Below are positions 42,488 to 52,444 of a stretch of 64,000 nucleotides of DNA, piece after piece. The DNA is from an uncultured Eubacteriales bacterium. GTDB lineage: Bacteria > Bacillota > Clostridia > Lachnospirales > Lachnospiraceae. The DNA lies in contig CASDVE010000003.1 of the NCBI GenBank assembly GCA_949284175.1, positions 62,001 through 126,000 on the forward strand. Direction: 5' to 3'. Each line of letters opens with the position of its first letter. Position 1 is the stretch's first letter. The notes under the pieces are model-generated. The model had not been told where the DNA came from, did not search any database, and saw nothing but the letters and a program-made list of their open reading frames with translations. A program made the translations under genes and the position numbers.

Positions 42488-44548
42488 ATGAAAAAAACAA
42501 AGGAAGAGTCGAGTAAGAGAAGGGTAAAGATTGGGATTGGATTGAAACTGGTAATAGGAATTGTCATTCCATTGATTCTTGTGCTTGCAATTGTTGGTAG
42601 CGTATTAGAAAATAAAATGAGAACAAATACGGATCAGCTTATGAAAAAGAATATAAAATCACAAGCACAAGTAGGAGAATGGTGTTTACAAAGTTTCTTA
42701 AATCAGTATTTTGCTAATGCAGAAGTGATGTCACAAACGAATGATATTCATAATGTAATAAAGGAAGTGTCCAAGAAAAAAATAGCATTTAAGCAGGCGA
42801 AAAGTTATCAAAATGCTTATGAAGAATTAAAGCGAATCCAGAATTTGCATTCGGATACCATTCGAGCCATTTGGATTGGAGAATTGACCAATAATCAGAT
42901 TATGAAATCTGATGGCTATACTAGCGATAGAAATCTCGATATGGCAAATAAGCCAGGATTTGCCATGATGATGGAACGGCAAGATAGTGTTTTAACACCG
43001 GTATATGAAGATGTGGGAACAAAAGAAAGAATTGTGACAGTTGTTCAGCCTATTTTTGAAAATGGAGCTATTGTTGGAATGTGTGGTATTAATATCAGTC
43101 TTGAACAAGTGGAAAAGCAGATGGCTCAGTTCCGTATGGGTACAACGGGATATTTAGTTGTGTATGATTCCAATGACAATATTGTATATCATCCAGATAA
43201 CAATATGATTATGAAGAATATAAGTGAAATTGCGTATTCAGAAAATATGAAGGACACTCTTCAAAATCATAAAAATACCGACGGAATTGCATATCAATAC
43301 AATGGTCAGACGTATTATGGAGATGCTCAATATTTAGAAGATATTGGATGGAAAGTATTGAGTGCGATTCCAGAAGAAGAGTTTACACAACAACAGAATA
43401 TGGTGGGCAAGTTAATTATTGGAAGTTTTGTGCTTTGTATTGTCATTTTATCCATTATTTGTACAAAATTAGCGACATCAGTTATTCGACCTTTGAAACA
43501 ACTATATAGGGTAACAAATGAAATTGCAAATGGTAATTTTGAGGTGGAAGCCACAGTGAACTCTTCAGATGAGATCGGTGTGTTAAGTCAGAGCATTCAA
43601 TCCATTGTGGATAACTTAAAGACGTATATTGACTATGTAGAAGAAGTATCCGATGTTTTGAGGGATATGGGAAGAGGCAATATGATCTTCACATTACAGC
43701 ATGAATATAGTGGAGAATTTGAAAAACTAAAACTAGCTCTTTTTGATATTCAAAAGACATTGTCCATCGCCTTATTCCATATGAAAGATTCTGCCGATCA
43801 AGTATCGATGGGAGCAGAGCAGGTAGCAATGGGAGCTCAGGTGCTTGCGGAAAGTTCAACTGAGCAGGCACAGGCAATTCAAGAGCTCGTTCAATTTGTT
43901 CAGGAGATTTCCATGGAAACAGAAAGTGGTGCAGAAAGTTCCATAGAAGCCAGCCATAATGTGGAACAAGTGGGTGAAGAAATTCAAACAAGCAATGTGC
44001 AGATGCAACAAATGCTAGGTGCTATGAATAATATATCTCGTCAGTCAATGGAAATTCGCAAAATTATAAAAACGATTGAAGATATTGCATTCCAAACAAA
44101 TATTTTAGCCCTAAATGCAGCTGTTGAGGCAGCGAGAGCTGGAAATGCAGGAAAGGGATTTGCCGTTGTTGCCGATGAAGTTCGAAACCTTGCATCAAAA
44201 AGTTCAGAGGCGGCTAAGAATACGACAAAATTAATCGAAGGCACAATTCAAGCAGTGGAAGAGGGGGCTCAAATTGCGGACGATAGTGCAAAATCATTAG
44301 AAGAGATTACGAAGAAGACCGGAGATATTGTTCAAATTATTGATACTATATCCATTAATTATCAAGAGCAGGCGAGAAAGTTGAGTGAAGTTAGCAATGG
44401 AATCGAGCAAATTTCTGTCATGGTACAGAGTAATTCTGCTACTTCAGAAGAAAGTGCAGCAACAAGCAAAGAGTTATCGGATAGAGCAGAGGAAATGAGA
44501 GGTCAAGTGGGCAAATTCCGCTTAGACGAAAGTTTTTGTAATCAATAA
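42488..44548 (+). CDS. Methyl-accepting chemotaxis protein with Cache-like sensor
   Basis: A 686-aa transmembrane chemoreceptor. TM1 is at about 19-41, and the extracellular sensor (about 42-300) has the dCACHE-like pattern ([21 protein letters not shown]; later [18 protein letters not shown]). TM2 is at about 305-327 and a HAMP domain follows (about 328-380). The cytoplasmic signalling hairpin contains [22 protein letters not shown], the CheA/CheW-binding tip. Ligand unknown; Cache domains often bind amino or organic acids. No che genes are adjacent. The unusual leader with a uORF is listed separately. The first 15 residues are basic and cytoplasmic. Confidence 0.93.
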   Translation: MKKTKEESSKRRVKIGIGLKLVIGIVIPLILVLAIVGSVLENKMRTNTDQLMKKNIKSQAQVGEWCLQSFLNQYFANAEVMSQTNDIHNVIKEVSKKKIAFKQAKSYQNAYEELKRIQNLHSDTIRAIWIGELTNNQIMKSDGYTSDRNLDMANKPGFAMMMERQDSVLTPVYEDVGTKERIVTVVQPIFENGAIVGMCGINISLEQVEKQMAQFRMGTTGYLVVYDSNDNIVYHPDNNMIMKNISEIAYSENMKDTLQNHKNTDGIAYQYNGQTYYGDAQYLEDIGWKVLSAIPEEEFTQQQNMVGKLIIGSFVLCIVILSIICTKLATSVIRPLKQLYRVTNEIANGNFEVEATVNSSDEIGVLSQSIQSIVDNLKTYIDYVEEVSDVLRDMGRGNMIFTLQHEYSGEFEKLKLALFDIQKTLSIALFHMKDSADQVSMGAEQVAMGAQVLAESSTEQAQAIQELVQFVQEISMETESGAESSIEASHNVEQVGEEIQTSNVQMQQMLGAMNNISRQSMEIRKIIKTIEDIAFQTNILALNAAVEAARAGNAGKGFAVVADEVRNLASKSSEAAKNTTKLIEGTIQAVEEGAQIADDSAKSLEEITKKTGDIVQIIDTISINYQEQARKLSEVSNGIEQISVMVQSNSATSEESAATSKELSDRAEEMRGQVGKFRLDESFCNQ

Positions 44549-44559
44549 AAATGAGGAAA

Positions 44560-44606
44560 GAAGAGGCATTATGTATGGAGAAAACTCCATAGATAATGCC
44601 TCTTTG
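44560..44606. terminator. Bidirectional terminator between the MCP and HAD genes
   Basis: AAGAGGCATTAT..ATGGA and TCCAT..ATAATGCCTCTT form a long stem between convergent genes. Confidence 0.9.
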
Positions 44607-45398
44607 TTAAATAATATGATAATGTTTTAATGCTTTTACAACGCCATCATTTTCTACGGTATCCGTCTGATATTCCACGTAAGGGAGAATTTCTTCCATA
44701 GAAACGCCCATGGCAATGGCGTGTGGAACATATTCAAGCATTGGAAGATCATTTGTGCTATCTCCTAGTGCATAGCAATTATCAAGAGGAATCTGAAAAT
44801 GATTGCAGAGATATTCAATGGCAGTCGCTTTGGAATGGTTAAGAGGAACGACTTCTCTCATGCCTTGTCCTCGATCGATAATCGTAAACCATTTGGAAAG
44901 GAATGCTTGAATATCAGAATCGTTCATGTGTTCTGGCTCCCAATAAACGAGTTTAGTAAAGCGAGCCTTTTTCAGATCTTCTTCACTCTTTAAAAGGGAA
45001 AACGTTACGCCGAGTTCTTGTTCCACATCGGATAAATTACGGTGTTCATGAACCGGTCCACAGGCATAGAGGGCGTCGCTCCCTTCAAATAAAGTGGAGA
45101 TCTTATTTTTATAAAAATAAGAAGCGATTTCATAACAAGTATCCGCATCTAAGGAAAAGAAATAAAGGGGTTCTTCTCCTAAATAAACTTCCGTTCCACA
45201 ACCACAGCAATAGCCAGAAAATCCAAGTTTCCTAATATTTGGATGAATGTTAATTAACGTTCTACCGCTATTGATAAATGCTAAGTGACCATTTGCGATT
45301 GCTTGATGAATGGCATCTTGTACGGCATCGGAAATCACGTTGGTGCATTCTGGAACCAGTGTTCCATCAATATCAAAAAAAATCATTTTACGATCCAT
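44607..45398 (-). CDS. Cof-type HAD phosphatase
   Basis: A 263-aa HAD-superfamily hydrolase (HAD-IIB, Cof type). The catalytic DxD is FFDIDGTLVPE near the N-terminus. TSINSGRT-type motif II is INSGRT, with K in SKAT and motif IV GDSTNDLPML. Such enzymes dephosphorylate sugar phosphates or cofactors; the substrate is unknown. The minus-strand ATG at 45398 has AAAAGGAGA upstream; the longer frame to 45476 has no RBS. The next gene downstream on the same strand ends at 45506, on the other side of a terminator. Confidence 0.9.
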   Translation of the reverse strand: MDRKMIFFDIDGTLVPECTNVISDAVQDAIHQAIANGHLAFINSGRTLINIHPNIRKLGFSGYCCGCGTEVYLGEEPLYFFSLDADTCYEIASYFYKNKISTLFEGSDALYACGPVHEHRNLSDVEQELGVTFSLLKSEEDLKKARFTKLVYWEPEHMNDSDIQAFLSKWFTIIDRGQGMREVVPLNHSKATAIEYLCNHFQIPLDNCYALGDSTNDLPMLEYVPHAIAMGVSMEEILPYVEYQTDTVENDGVVKALKHYHII

Positions 45399-45460
45399 TA
45401 AAGTTCTCCTTTTGTAAACGCTGTTGTTTTCCCAATACAAAATATAAGAGATGATGTGAC

Positions 45461-45503
45461 AAAGGGCATCTTCCAATGCTGGATTGGAAAATGCCCGAAA
45501 AAA
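45461..45503 (-). terminator. Terminator of the cyclophilin gene
   Basis: GGGCATTTTCCAAT and ATTGGAAGATGCCC are the arms as read on the minus strand, followed by TTTGT. Confidence 0.8.
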
Positions 45504-45505
45504 GA

Positions 45506-46027
45506 TTATACAGTTTCTGGTTCGTTATAAGTTTCTCCGAACAATTCCACTGTCATAGAAGCAATTTTTTGATCTTCTACTGGACGATCGCCATAACTTG
45601 TTTTTGTTGTAGCGATTTTGTTTACAACATCCATTCCATCAATGACTTTACCAAAACCTGCGTAAGCACCATCTAAGTGAGGAGAAGATTTGTGCATGAT
45701 AAAGAATTGAGAACCAGCAGAGTCAGGCATCATAGAACGAGCCATGGAAAGAACTCCCGGTGTATGTTTTAATTGGTTTGTAAAGCCATTTTGGCTAAAT
45801 TCTCCTTTGATAGAGTAGCCTGGACCGCCCATGCCAGTACCGTTAGGGCAACCTCCTTGAATCATAAAGTTTTCGATGACGCGATGAAAAATTAAGCCAT
45901 CATAAAAACCTTTTTGAACTAAGCTAATAAAGTTATTAACTGTATTTGGTGCGATCTCAGGATATAATTCCGCTTTGATTACGTCGCCATTTTCCATAGT
46001 AATTGTAACAACTGGATTCTGTGCCAC
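45506..46027 (-). CDS. Peptidyl-prolyl cis-trans isomerase, cyclophilin type
   Basis: A 173-aa cytoplasmic cyclophilin. Core motifs are [13 protein letters not shown] (about 48-60), [19 protein letters not shown] (about 94-112) and [14 protein letters not shown] (about 120-134). No signal peptide. It catalyses proline isomerisation in protein folding. It is read on the minus strand with the HAD gene, separated from it by a terminator. Confidence 0.93.
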   Translation of the reverse strand: MAQNPVVTITMENGDVIKAELYPEIAPNTVNNFISLVQKGFYDGLIFHRVIENFMIQGGCPNGTGMGGPGYSIKGEFSQNGFTNQLKHTPGVLSMARSMMPDSAGSQFFIMHKSSPHLDGAYAGFGKVIDGMDVVNKIATTKTSYGDRPVEDQKIASMTVELFGETYNEPETV

Positions 46028-46125
46028 TTTTTTTCTTCCTTTCTATTCTATACTTATCAATATCAATTTCAGCGAAAACCAATGTTTTGCTTTCTTGTTT
46101 ATTATAGCGAAAAAATCGGTGGAAA

Positions 46126-47049
46126 TCAAATGCTATATATTTGAACCAGTGTTCCGTCTATGGATTCTTCTTTATAAAAATGAAATCCTAATTTTTTTAT
46201 CAGCCCAATGGAACGAATGTTGTCTGGATGAATGAAAGCAAAAAGTTCATCCACAAATAAAACTTCTTTGGCATATTGGCAGATGGCAGAACAGATTTCA
46301 AAAGCGAACCCAGCATTTTGATGGGAGGGAGCGATCATATATTGCAGTTCGTACCTGTCAATACCATTTCGTTCTTTGTATTCGATCCCGCATTGTCCGA
46401 TTATTGTTTGTGATTCTGTTTCCATAACACACCATAGTCCATGTCCATAGAATCCATACGCTCCATGAATATAGGAGGTCAGAAATTCCAAGCGTTCTTT
46501 GGAATCAGTTGGGATAGGAGGGAGAGCATCTTCTTTTGGAAATTCTTGATATAAATGGAAGATAGCGTCAGAATCTTTCACGCCCCATTCCCGCAATGTA
46601 AGACGAGGAGTTTTTAAAATGGTAACAGGAAGTTGATGAAAGCGACAAAATACAAAGGAAATATTGTCATCATCAACATTCGATATGCCTTCAAATACAT
46701 AAGGAATACCGGAAAATGCAGGAATTGTCTGAGTGGGAGTTTCTGCTAAAGGCTCAGGCAAAAGTCCAAAAACGGGAAGAGGAAACTTTTCTTTAAAAGT
46801 AGTATGGAAGTTCTCTTGGATGGAAAAAATACAAGGAGAAATCTCTTTAAAAAGCTCCATGATCATTTGACTTGGATCGGAATCCGTTATCAGTAAAGAG
46901 TTCGTCAAAAGCTCTTGTTTTACTGGGAAGTTATTTAAAAGAGAACGGATATGGCATTGGCTTGCCAGTGGAAGAGTCGAAAGTTTTTTTCTTACAATCT
47001 CTTCCGCTATGTTTGTAACATATAAAAAAATAGTGGATGGAAAATCCAT
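46126..47049 (-). CDS. GNAT family N-acetyltransferase
   Basis: A 307-aa protein. The C-terminal half (about 145-300) is a GNAT fold, beginning LKTPRLTLREWGVKDSDAIF and including IIGQCGIEYKERNG, ELQYMIAPSHQNAGFAFEI (acetyl-CoA-binding loop, degenerate QNAGFA for QxxGxA) and NIRSIGLIKKLGF. The first 140 residues have no recognisable domain, making it longer than the usual RimJ-like enzymes. Substrate unknown. The minus-strand ATG has GAAAGGAG upstream. Confidence 0.8.
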   Translation of the reverse strand: MDFPSTIFLYVTNIAEEIVRKKLSTLPLASQCHIRSLLNNFPVKQELLTNSLLITDSDPSQMIMELFKEISPCIFSIQENFHTTFKEKFPLPVFGLLPEPLAETPTQTIPAFSGIPYVFEGISNVDDDNISFVFCRFHQLPVTILKTPRLTLREWGVKDSDAIFHLYQEFPKEDALPPIPTDSKERLEFLTSYIHGAYGFYGHGLWCVMETESQTIIGQCGIEYKERNGIDRYELQYMIAPSHQNAGFAFEICSAICQYAKEVLFVDELFAFIHPDNIRSIGLIKKLGFHFYKEESIDGTLVQIYSI

Positions 47050-47117
47050 GATCGTTTGCTCCTTTCTATCATGAATCTAGTATAACAGAAAATGTTATAA
47101 ATATTGTAAGAAAGTTT

Positions 47118-47148
47118 TTGTTCGAAAAATGACAAAATATGCTATAAT
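47118..47148 (+). promoter_or_regulatory. Promoter of mltG
   Basis: Extended -10 TGCTATAAT (TATAAT 47143-47148), with a weak -35 TTGTTC (47118-47123) at 19 bp, or TTCGAA at 16 bp. Confidence 0.5.
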
Positions 47149-47256
47149 GAAAGAAAAATAAGCACTCATTAAATATCTTATACAAGAAAAATCATGGATA
47201 TACGATAGAGAAATCGTGAGAAACAATAGGCTTAATAGAAAAAAGAGAGGTGCAGA

Positions 47257-48303
47257 ATGAAAAAAAGTCATATAATACTGCTTATCATCCTTGTACTCTT
47301 CCTCGGTTGCACTATTTTTGCTGGTATACAAGCGATGGGATTTTATCATGAATATAGCAATCAAGTGTCCAAAGATGGAGAAGAGGTTGAGATTATAGTT
47401 GAAAAAGGGATGAGTACAAAGGAAATTGCTACCATTTTAAAAGAGAAGGGCTTGATTCGATATGAACGAGCTTTTACAATGCGTGCAAAAGATTCCGAAT
47501 ATGGAAATAAACTTCGTTATGGAACATTTACTCTTCATAAAGGAATGAGCATTGATGATATATTGAAGACATTGGCAGAAGGCGGAAATGATGAAACGCT
47601 GACAAAAGTGGTAATTCCTGAAGGTTACACCGTTCAAATGATTGCAAAAAGAATGGAAGAAAATGGAATCTGTTCCGAAGAAGAATTTTTAAAAGCTGCC
47701 AATACGCTGGATTATGATTTTGCATTTTTAAAAGATGTAGAAGTTCCAGATGGTGTGGACTATGCTTTACAAGGATTTTTATTTCCTGCAACTTATGAAT
47801 TGAAACAGGGAACAGAGGCAAGTGTTGTAGTGCAAAGGATGTTACAAGCCTTCGCAGAACGTCTATCAGATGAGGATTTAGCAAAGGTAAAAGAGTCAGG
47901 AAGAAGTCTTTATGAAATTATCACCATTGCATCCATTGTAGAGCGAGAAGCAAAGGTGGATGAAGAACGTCCGATGATCGCAGGCGTTATTTATAATCGA
48001 CTGAATATTAATATGAAATTACAGATGTGTCCAACGGTTTTATATCCTTTAACAGAAGGACAATATAATGTAAATCAAGTGCTTTATAGAGATTTAAAAC
48101 TGGATTCTCCTTATAACACATATGAAAATTATGGTCTTCCAATTGGTCCAATTGCCAATCCAGGACTTGCTTCCATTGAGGCAGCTTTAAATCCAGCAAA
48201 ACATGATTATTTATTCTATCATACCGATGGAACAAGCGATGGAAAGCATATTTTTACTAAGACATATGAAGAACATGAGGATACGAGAATTAAGAAAGAA
48301 TAA
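47257..48303 (+). CDS. mltG: Endolytic transglycosylase MltG (YceG-like)
   Basis: A 348-aa membrane-anchored enzyme that cleaves nascent peptidoglycan and ends glycan-chain growth. One N-terminal helix (about 4-26) anchors it. A LysM-like segment (about 45-85; IIVEKGMSTKEIATILKEKG) is followed by the YceG catalytic domain. This carries ITIASIVEREAK with the conserved glutamate near position 229, and the late PTVLYPL..YNTYENYGLPIGPIANPG motif. The start has AGAGAGG upstream. It ends at a terminator. Confidence 0.93.
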   Translation: MKKSHIILLIILVLFLGCTIFAGIQAMGFYHEYSNQVSKDGEEVEIIVEKGMSTKEIATILKEKGLIRYERAFTMRAKDSEYGNKLRYGTFTLHKGMSIDDILKTLAEGGNDETLTKVVIPEGYTVQMIAKRMEENGICSEEEFLKAANTLDYDFAFLKDVEVPDGVDYALQGFLFPATYELKQGTEASVVVQRMLQAFAERLSDEDLAKVKESGRSLYEIITIASIVEREAKVDEERPMIAGVIYNRLNINMKLQMCPTVLYPLTEGQYNVNQVLYRDLKLDSPYNTYENYGLPIGPIANPGLASIEAALNPAKHDYLFYHTDGTSDGKHIFTKTYEEHEDTRIKKE

Positions 48304-48335
48304 AAGGAAAATGACAGGATCAGATTATTGGAAGA

Positions 48336-48371
48336 AAGAGATCTCATACGAAAGTATGGGGCTCTTTTTTT
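48336..48371 (+). terminator. Terminator of mltG
   Basis: AAGAG-TCTC-ATAC and GTAT-GGGG-CTCTT pair with one bulged A around GAAA, followed by a long T-run. Confidence 0.85.
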
Positions 48372-48590
48372 ATGTTATAGAAAATTCTTTTCCTATCATA
48401 CAAAAAAGCACTGTGTGCAAACGATGTACAGCTCGCCAAGAAGATATTTGTTTTGTAAAAAGAATATGACAAAAATGAATGCTTATGAGTGAATATGGTG
48501 TATAATAAAGATATAATGGTATAAACCAAGAAAAACTGTGGTTATATTTGAAGAAATATGAATGAATTTGAATTATTTTGAATGAAAATG
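48372..48590. other. Intergenic region before the fructose operon
   Basis: About 220 bp without a credible ORF; overlapping short frames lack RBS and promoter. The right end holds GAATGAAnnTG direct repeats, listed separately. Confidence 0.5.
48560..48590 (+). promoter_or_regulatory. Direct repeats upstream of the fructose operon promoter
   Basis: GAATGAATTTG (48560-48570) and GAATGAAAATG (48580-48590) are on the same face of the helix, 20 bp apart and touching the -35. Candidate operator of the DeoR-type regulator encoded downstream. Confidence 0.45.
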
Positions 48591-48591
48591 A

Positions 48592-48619
48592 TTGACAAAA
48601 AGGAAAAATATGGTATAGT
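48592..48619 (+). promoter_or_regulatory. Promoter of the fructose operon
   Basis: Perfect TTGACA (48592-48597), 16 bp, TATAGT (48614-48619). Confidence 0.75.
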
Positions 48620-48661
48620 AAAAGTATGAACTTGCTATCGCCACAGAGTAAGGAGATAAGG

Positions 48662-49411
48662 ATGTTAACAGAAGAAAGACAGCGAGAGATTTTAAAATAT
48701 TTAGAAGAAAAAAATGTGGTAACGGTGATGGAGTTGACCCAATTATTGCATACATCAGAATCCACCATTCGAAGGGACTTAACATTTCTCGATCAACAAA
48801 AAAGACTGAAAAAAGTTCATGGGGGAGCCACCAAGTTGGATAGAGAATTTTTGACAACGGAATATGATATGTTGACAAAGACGAATCTAAATCAGGCGGA
48901 AAAAGAAAGAATTGGTCGATATGTGGCATCGTTAATTCATAAGGATGATATGGTTTATCTGGATGCTGGAACGACAACAGAAAAGATTATTGATTATATT
49001 GAAGAGAATCGGGCAATATTTGTAACAAATGGAATCGGGCATGCCAGAAAATTGATGCAAAAAGGAATTAAGACAATTGTGCTTGGAGGGGAATTAAAAG
49101 GAGTTACGGAGGCGATTGTAGGTGCAGAAGCCGTAGAGAGTCTGAGAAAATATAATTTTACCAAATGTTTTATTGGAGTGAATGGCATTTCCTTAGAAGG
49201 AGGGTTTTCCACTCCGACTGCCGATGAAGCCTGTGTAAAGCGAGAGGCGATACGAAGAGCATTTGCAGCCTATATTTTAGCGGATCATACGAAGTTTTCA
49301 AAAACAACAGCATTCACCTTTGCAAAACTGGATGAAGCCGTTGTTGTCACTGATAAAAAGCCATCTCAAAAATATTTGGATGCAGTCATCATAAAGGAGG
49401 TTTTGGAATGA
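48662..49411 (+). CDS. fruR: DeoR-family transcriptional repressor of the fructose operon
   Basis: A 249-aa DeoR-type regulator. The N-terminal winged helix (about 1-57) has RQREILKYLEEKNVVTVMEL and STIRRDLTFLDQQKRLKKVHGGA. The C-terminal sugar-phosphate-binding (ISOCOT-fold) domain has YLDAGTTTEKII and the late ADHTKFSKTTAF motif. First gene of a fruR-fruK-fruA set, so fructose-1-phosphate is the likely effector, as in related FruR proteins. ATG 48662 follows AAGGAG and AAGG; an upstream in-frame ATG at 48626 lies too close to the -10. Overlaps fruK by 4 nt. Confidence 0.88.
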   Translation: MLTEERQREILKYLEEKNVVTVMELTQLLHTSESTIRRDLTFLDQQKRLKKVHGGATKLDREFLTTEYDMLTKTNLNQAEKERIGRYVASLIHKDDMVYLDAGTTTEKIIDYIEENRAIFVTNGIGHARKLMQKGIKTIVLGGELKGVTEAIVGAEAVESLRKYNFTKCFIGVNGISLEGGFSTPTADEACVKREAIRRAFAAYILADHTKFSKTTAFTFAKLDEAVVVTDKKPSQKYLDAVIIKEVLE

Positions 49412-50310
49412 TTTATACGGTTACTTTTAACCCAGCACTGGATTATGTGATTAAAGTAGATAATTTAACTCTTGGCATGGTAAATAGAACGACGAAAGAG
49501 GATGTGTATTATGGAGGAAAAGGAATTAATGTATCCGTTGTCTTAAATAATTTAGGAATGAAAAGCATTGCTCTTGGATTTGTAGCTGGATTCACAGGAG
49601 AGGCAATCGAAAAAGGAATAAAAAAAATGGGCATTGCAACGGACTTTATTTCTTTACAAGAAGGAATGAGTCGCATTAATGTGAAGATCAAATCAAAAGA
49701 AGAAAGTGAGATAAATGGACAAGGTCCTGTGATTCATGAAGATGAGTTAAAAGCCATGTTTCAAAAACTTGGACAATTAAAAGATGGAGATATTCTCGTA
49801 TTAGCAGGAAGTATTCCAGCCACTTTACCATCGGACATCTATGAAAGAATTATGGAATCCTTACAGGAAAAAGAGATTCGAATTGTGGTAGATGCCACAA
49901 AGGACTTGCTAGTAAATGTATTAAAATATCACCCATTTTTAATTAAGCCAAACAACCATGAATTGGGAGAAATCTTTGGAAAGACGTTAACAACGGATGA
50001 AGAGATTGTTTTCTATGGAAAGAAATTGCAAGAAATGGGTGCAAGAAATGTGTTGATTTCTATGGCAGGAGATGGTTCTATCCTTCTTGCAGAAACAGGA
50101 GAAGTTTACCGCATGGGTGTGCCAAAAGGAGAGGTGAAAAACTCTGTTGGAGCAGGAGATTCCATGGTTGCTGGATTTATTGCTGGATACAGTGAGAAAG
50201 AAGACTATGAATGGGCATTGAAACTTGGAACAGCAACAGGAAGTGCCACAGCATTTTCAGAAGGACTTGCACAAAAAGAATTGGTAATGGATTTATTAAA
50301 ACAACTATAA
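49408..50310 (+). CDS. fruK: 1-phosphofructokinase
   Basis: A 300-aa PfkB-family kinase converting fructose-1-phosphate to fructose-1,6-bisphosphate. TVTFNPALDYVIKV at the N-terminus, GGKGINVSVVLNNLG (about 36-50), and the catalytic GAGD in KNSVGAGDSMVAGF (about 245-258) are diagnostic. The start overlaps fruR (ATGA). fruA follows after 27 nt. Confidence 0.94.
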   Translation: MIYTVTFNPALDYVIKVDNLTLGMVNRTTKEDVYYGGKGINVSVVLNNLGMKSIALGFVAGFTGEAIEKGIKKMGIATDFISLQEGMSRINVKIKSKEESEINGQGPVIHEDELKAMFQKLGQLKDGDILVLAGSIPATLPSDIYERIMESLQEKEIRIVVDATKDLLVNVLKYHPFLIKPNNHELGEIFGKTLTTDEEIVFYGKKLQEMGARNVLISMAGDGSILLAETGEVYRMGVPKGEVKNSVGAGDSMVAGFIAGYSEKEDYEWALKLGTATGSATAFSEGLAQKELVMDLLKQL

Positions 50311-50337
50311 CAAGAATAAATGAAGGAGGGAATACAA

Positions 50338-52308
50338 ATGAGAATTACAGATTTATTAAAAAAGGAAGCCATTGAATTAGGTGTATCTGTAAGCTCCAAA
50401 GAAGAAGCCATTGATAAGCTAGTTGGGCTTATGGATAAGGCGGGAAACATTACCGACAAAGAAGAGTACAAACAAGGAATTTTACAAAGAGAAGAGATGG
50501 GTACAACTGCCATTGGGGCGGGAATTGCCATTCCGCATTCTAAAAATAAAGCGGTAATTCAAGCAGGACTTGCCTCTATGACGGTTCCAGATGGGGTGGA
50601 TTATGACTCTATGGATGGAGCACCATCGAATTTATTTTTCATGATCGCTGCACCAGCAGAGGGAAGTGACGTTCATTTAGAAGTGCTTTCAAGACTTTCC
50701 ACTATATTAATGGATGACCAATTTCGTGCGGATTTATTATCTGCAAAAAGTAAAGAAGAGTATTTAAGCATCATTGATAAAAAAGAGCAAGAGAAATTCC
50801 CAGAAGAAACCAAGGCAGAGCCAGAGGTTGCAACGGAAAATCAAGAACCTGTTCAAAAAAAAGGATACCGCATCTTAGCGGTGACCGCGTGTCCAACAGG
50901 AATTGCCCACACTTTTATGGCGGCAGAAGCCTTAGAGCAAAAGGGAAAAGAGATGGGCTATCCTTTGAAAGCCGAAACAAATGGTTCTGGTGGAGCTAAA
51001 AATGTGTTAACAAAAGAAGAGATTGAAAACTGCGATGGTATTATCGTGGCAGCGGATAAACAAGTGGAAATGGCTCGTTTTGAAGGGAAGCCAGTATTAC
51101 AAGTAAAGGTTGCAGATGGCATTCATAAGCCAGAAGAATTGATTCAAAAAATTGTGGATGGAAAAGTTCCGATTTATCATCATGTAGGAGCAGGTGCAGA
51201 AACGGGAACGGATACAGGAGAAAAGGAAAGCGTTGGTCGTACTCTCTATAAACAGTTGATGAATGGGGTATCTCATATGTTACCATTTGTCATTGGTGGA
51301 GGTATTTTAATTGCCATTGCATTTTTAATTGATACGTATGATCCAGCTAATCCATCCAACTTTGGTATGGGAACTCCAATGGCGGCGTTCTTTAAAACTG
51401 TTGGTGGTGAGGCGTTTGGATTCATGTTGCCAATTCTTTCTGGATTCATCGCTATGAGTATTGCAGATCGTCCAGGGCTTGCAGTTGGTTTTGTTGGAGG
51501 AGCATTGGCAAAATCAGGTATGACTTTAACCGCAGTTTCTGGTGTCACACCGGGATTTTTAGGGGCTTTATTTGCAGGGTTTGTAGCTGGATACCTTGTT
51601 CTTGGTATTCGAAAAGTAGCTGATAAAGTGTTGCCACAGAGTTTAGAGGGGATTAAACCAATGCTCATCTACCCAGTGGTAGGTATTTTACTCATTGGTG
51701 TGATTATGGCAATCTTTAATCCAATTATTGCGGTGATTAACACTGGTATGACAAGTTTCTTAAATTCCATGAGTGGAACAAGTGCTATTTTACTTGGAGC
51801 CATTGCAGCAGGAATGATGTCCATTGATATGGGAGGGCCATTTAACAAAGCAGCCTATGTATTTGGAACAGCATCCATTGAAATTGCGGCACAAGATCCG
51901 AACTTAGCTGGAATTGGAAGTGCCACAATGGCAGCTGTTATGGTTGGCGGTATGGTACCACCACTTGCCATCGCTATTGCAAGTTTATTATTTAAAAACA
52001 AATTTATGAAAAAAGAACGTTCTTCTTGGCTTGTGAATATCATTATGGGACTTTCCTTTATTTCTGAAAGTGCCATTCCGTATGCAGCATCCGATCCACT
52101 TCGTGTCATTCCATCTTGTATTGTAGGATCTGCTGTTGCAGGAGCTCTTTCTATGGCATTTGGCTGTGCATCTCCAGCACCACATGGAGGACTTTGGGTT
52201 GTTGGTGTGATTCATAATCCATTACAATTTATCCTCGCTCTCGTGATTGGATCTGTGGTTGCAGGAGTTCTTCTTGGACTCTTAAGAAGACCAGTAAAAG
52301 AAATTTAA
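50338..52308 (+). CDS. fruA: PTS fructose transporter EIIABC
   Basis: A 656-aa phosphotransferase permease with IIA, IIB and IIC fused. The IIA phospho-histidine is H67 in GAGIAIPHSKN. The IIB cysteine is C185 in AVTACPTGIAHTF, the classical fructose-type motif. The IIC membrane domain (about 290-655) has about eight to ten helices with IDMGGPFNKAAYVFG and CASPAPHGGLWV. It takes up fructose and delivers fructose-1-phosphate to FruK. ATG 50338 lies 8 nt after AAGGAGG. The operon ends at a terminator 12 nt after the stop. Confidence 0.95.
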   Translation: MRITDLLKKEAIELGVSVSSKEEAIDKLVGLMDKAGNITDKEEYKQGILQREEMGTTAIGAGIAIPHSKNKAVIQAGLASMTVPDGVDYDSMDGAPSNLFFMIAAPAEGSDVHLEVLSRLSTILMDDQFRADLLSAKSKEEYLSIIDKKEQEKFPEETKAEPEVATENQEPVQKKGYRILAVTACPTGIAHTFMAAEALEQKGKEMGYPLKAETNGSGGAKNVLTKEEIENCDGIIVAADKQVEMARFEGKPVLQVKVADGIHKPEELIQKIVDGKVPIYHHVGAGAETGTDTGEKESVGRTLYKQLMNGVSHMLPFVIGGGILIAIAFLIDTYDPANPSNFGMGTPMAAFFKTVGGEAFGFMLPILSGFIAMSIADRPGLAVGFVGGALAKSGMTLTAVSGVTPGFLGALFAGFVAGYLVLGIRKVADKVLPQSLEGIKPMLIYPVVGILLIGVIMAIFNPIIAVINTGMTSFLNSMSGTSAILLGAIAAGMMSIDMGGPFNKAAYVFGTASIEIAAQDPNLAGIGSATMAAVMVGGMVPPLAIAIASLLFKNKFMKKERSSWLVNIIMGLSFISESAIPYAASDPLRVIPSCIVGSAVAGALSMAFGCASPAPHGGLWVVGVIHNPLQFILALVIGSVVAGVLLGLLRRPVKEI

Positions 52309-52320
52309 TAGATAAAAGAT

Positions 52321-52361
52321 AAAAAGTTGTTATGAGGTTAAAAACTCGTAGCAACTTTTTG
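52321..52361 (+). terminator. Terminator of the fructose operon
   Basis: AAAAAGTTGtTATGAG and CTCgTAgCAACTTTTT form the stem around a short loop. Confidence 0.88.
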
Positions 52362-52380
52362 TCTTACAAGGAGAAAAGAT

Positions 52381-52409
52381 ATGACGAGATCACTAAGTCA
52401 TGGTATAAT
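52381..52409 (+). promoter_or_regulatory. Candidate promoter of the two-component operon
   Basis: ATGACG (52381-52386), 17 bp, perfect TATAAT (52404-52409). Confidence 0.5.
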
Positions 52410-52444
52410 TTACAAAAGAAATGGAAGAAGGAAGGAAAATTGAT

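Noticed and set aside
48203..48469. 88-aa plus-strand ORF after mltG
   Set aside because: Overlaps the end of mltG and its terminator; no RBS.
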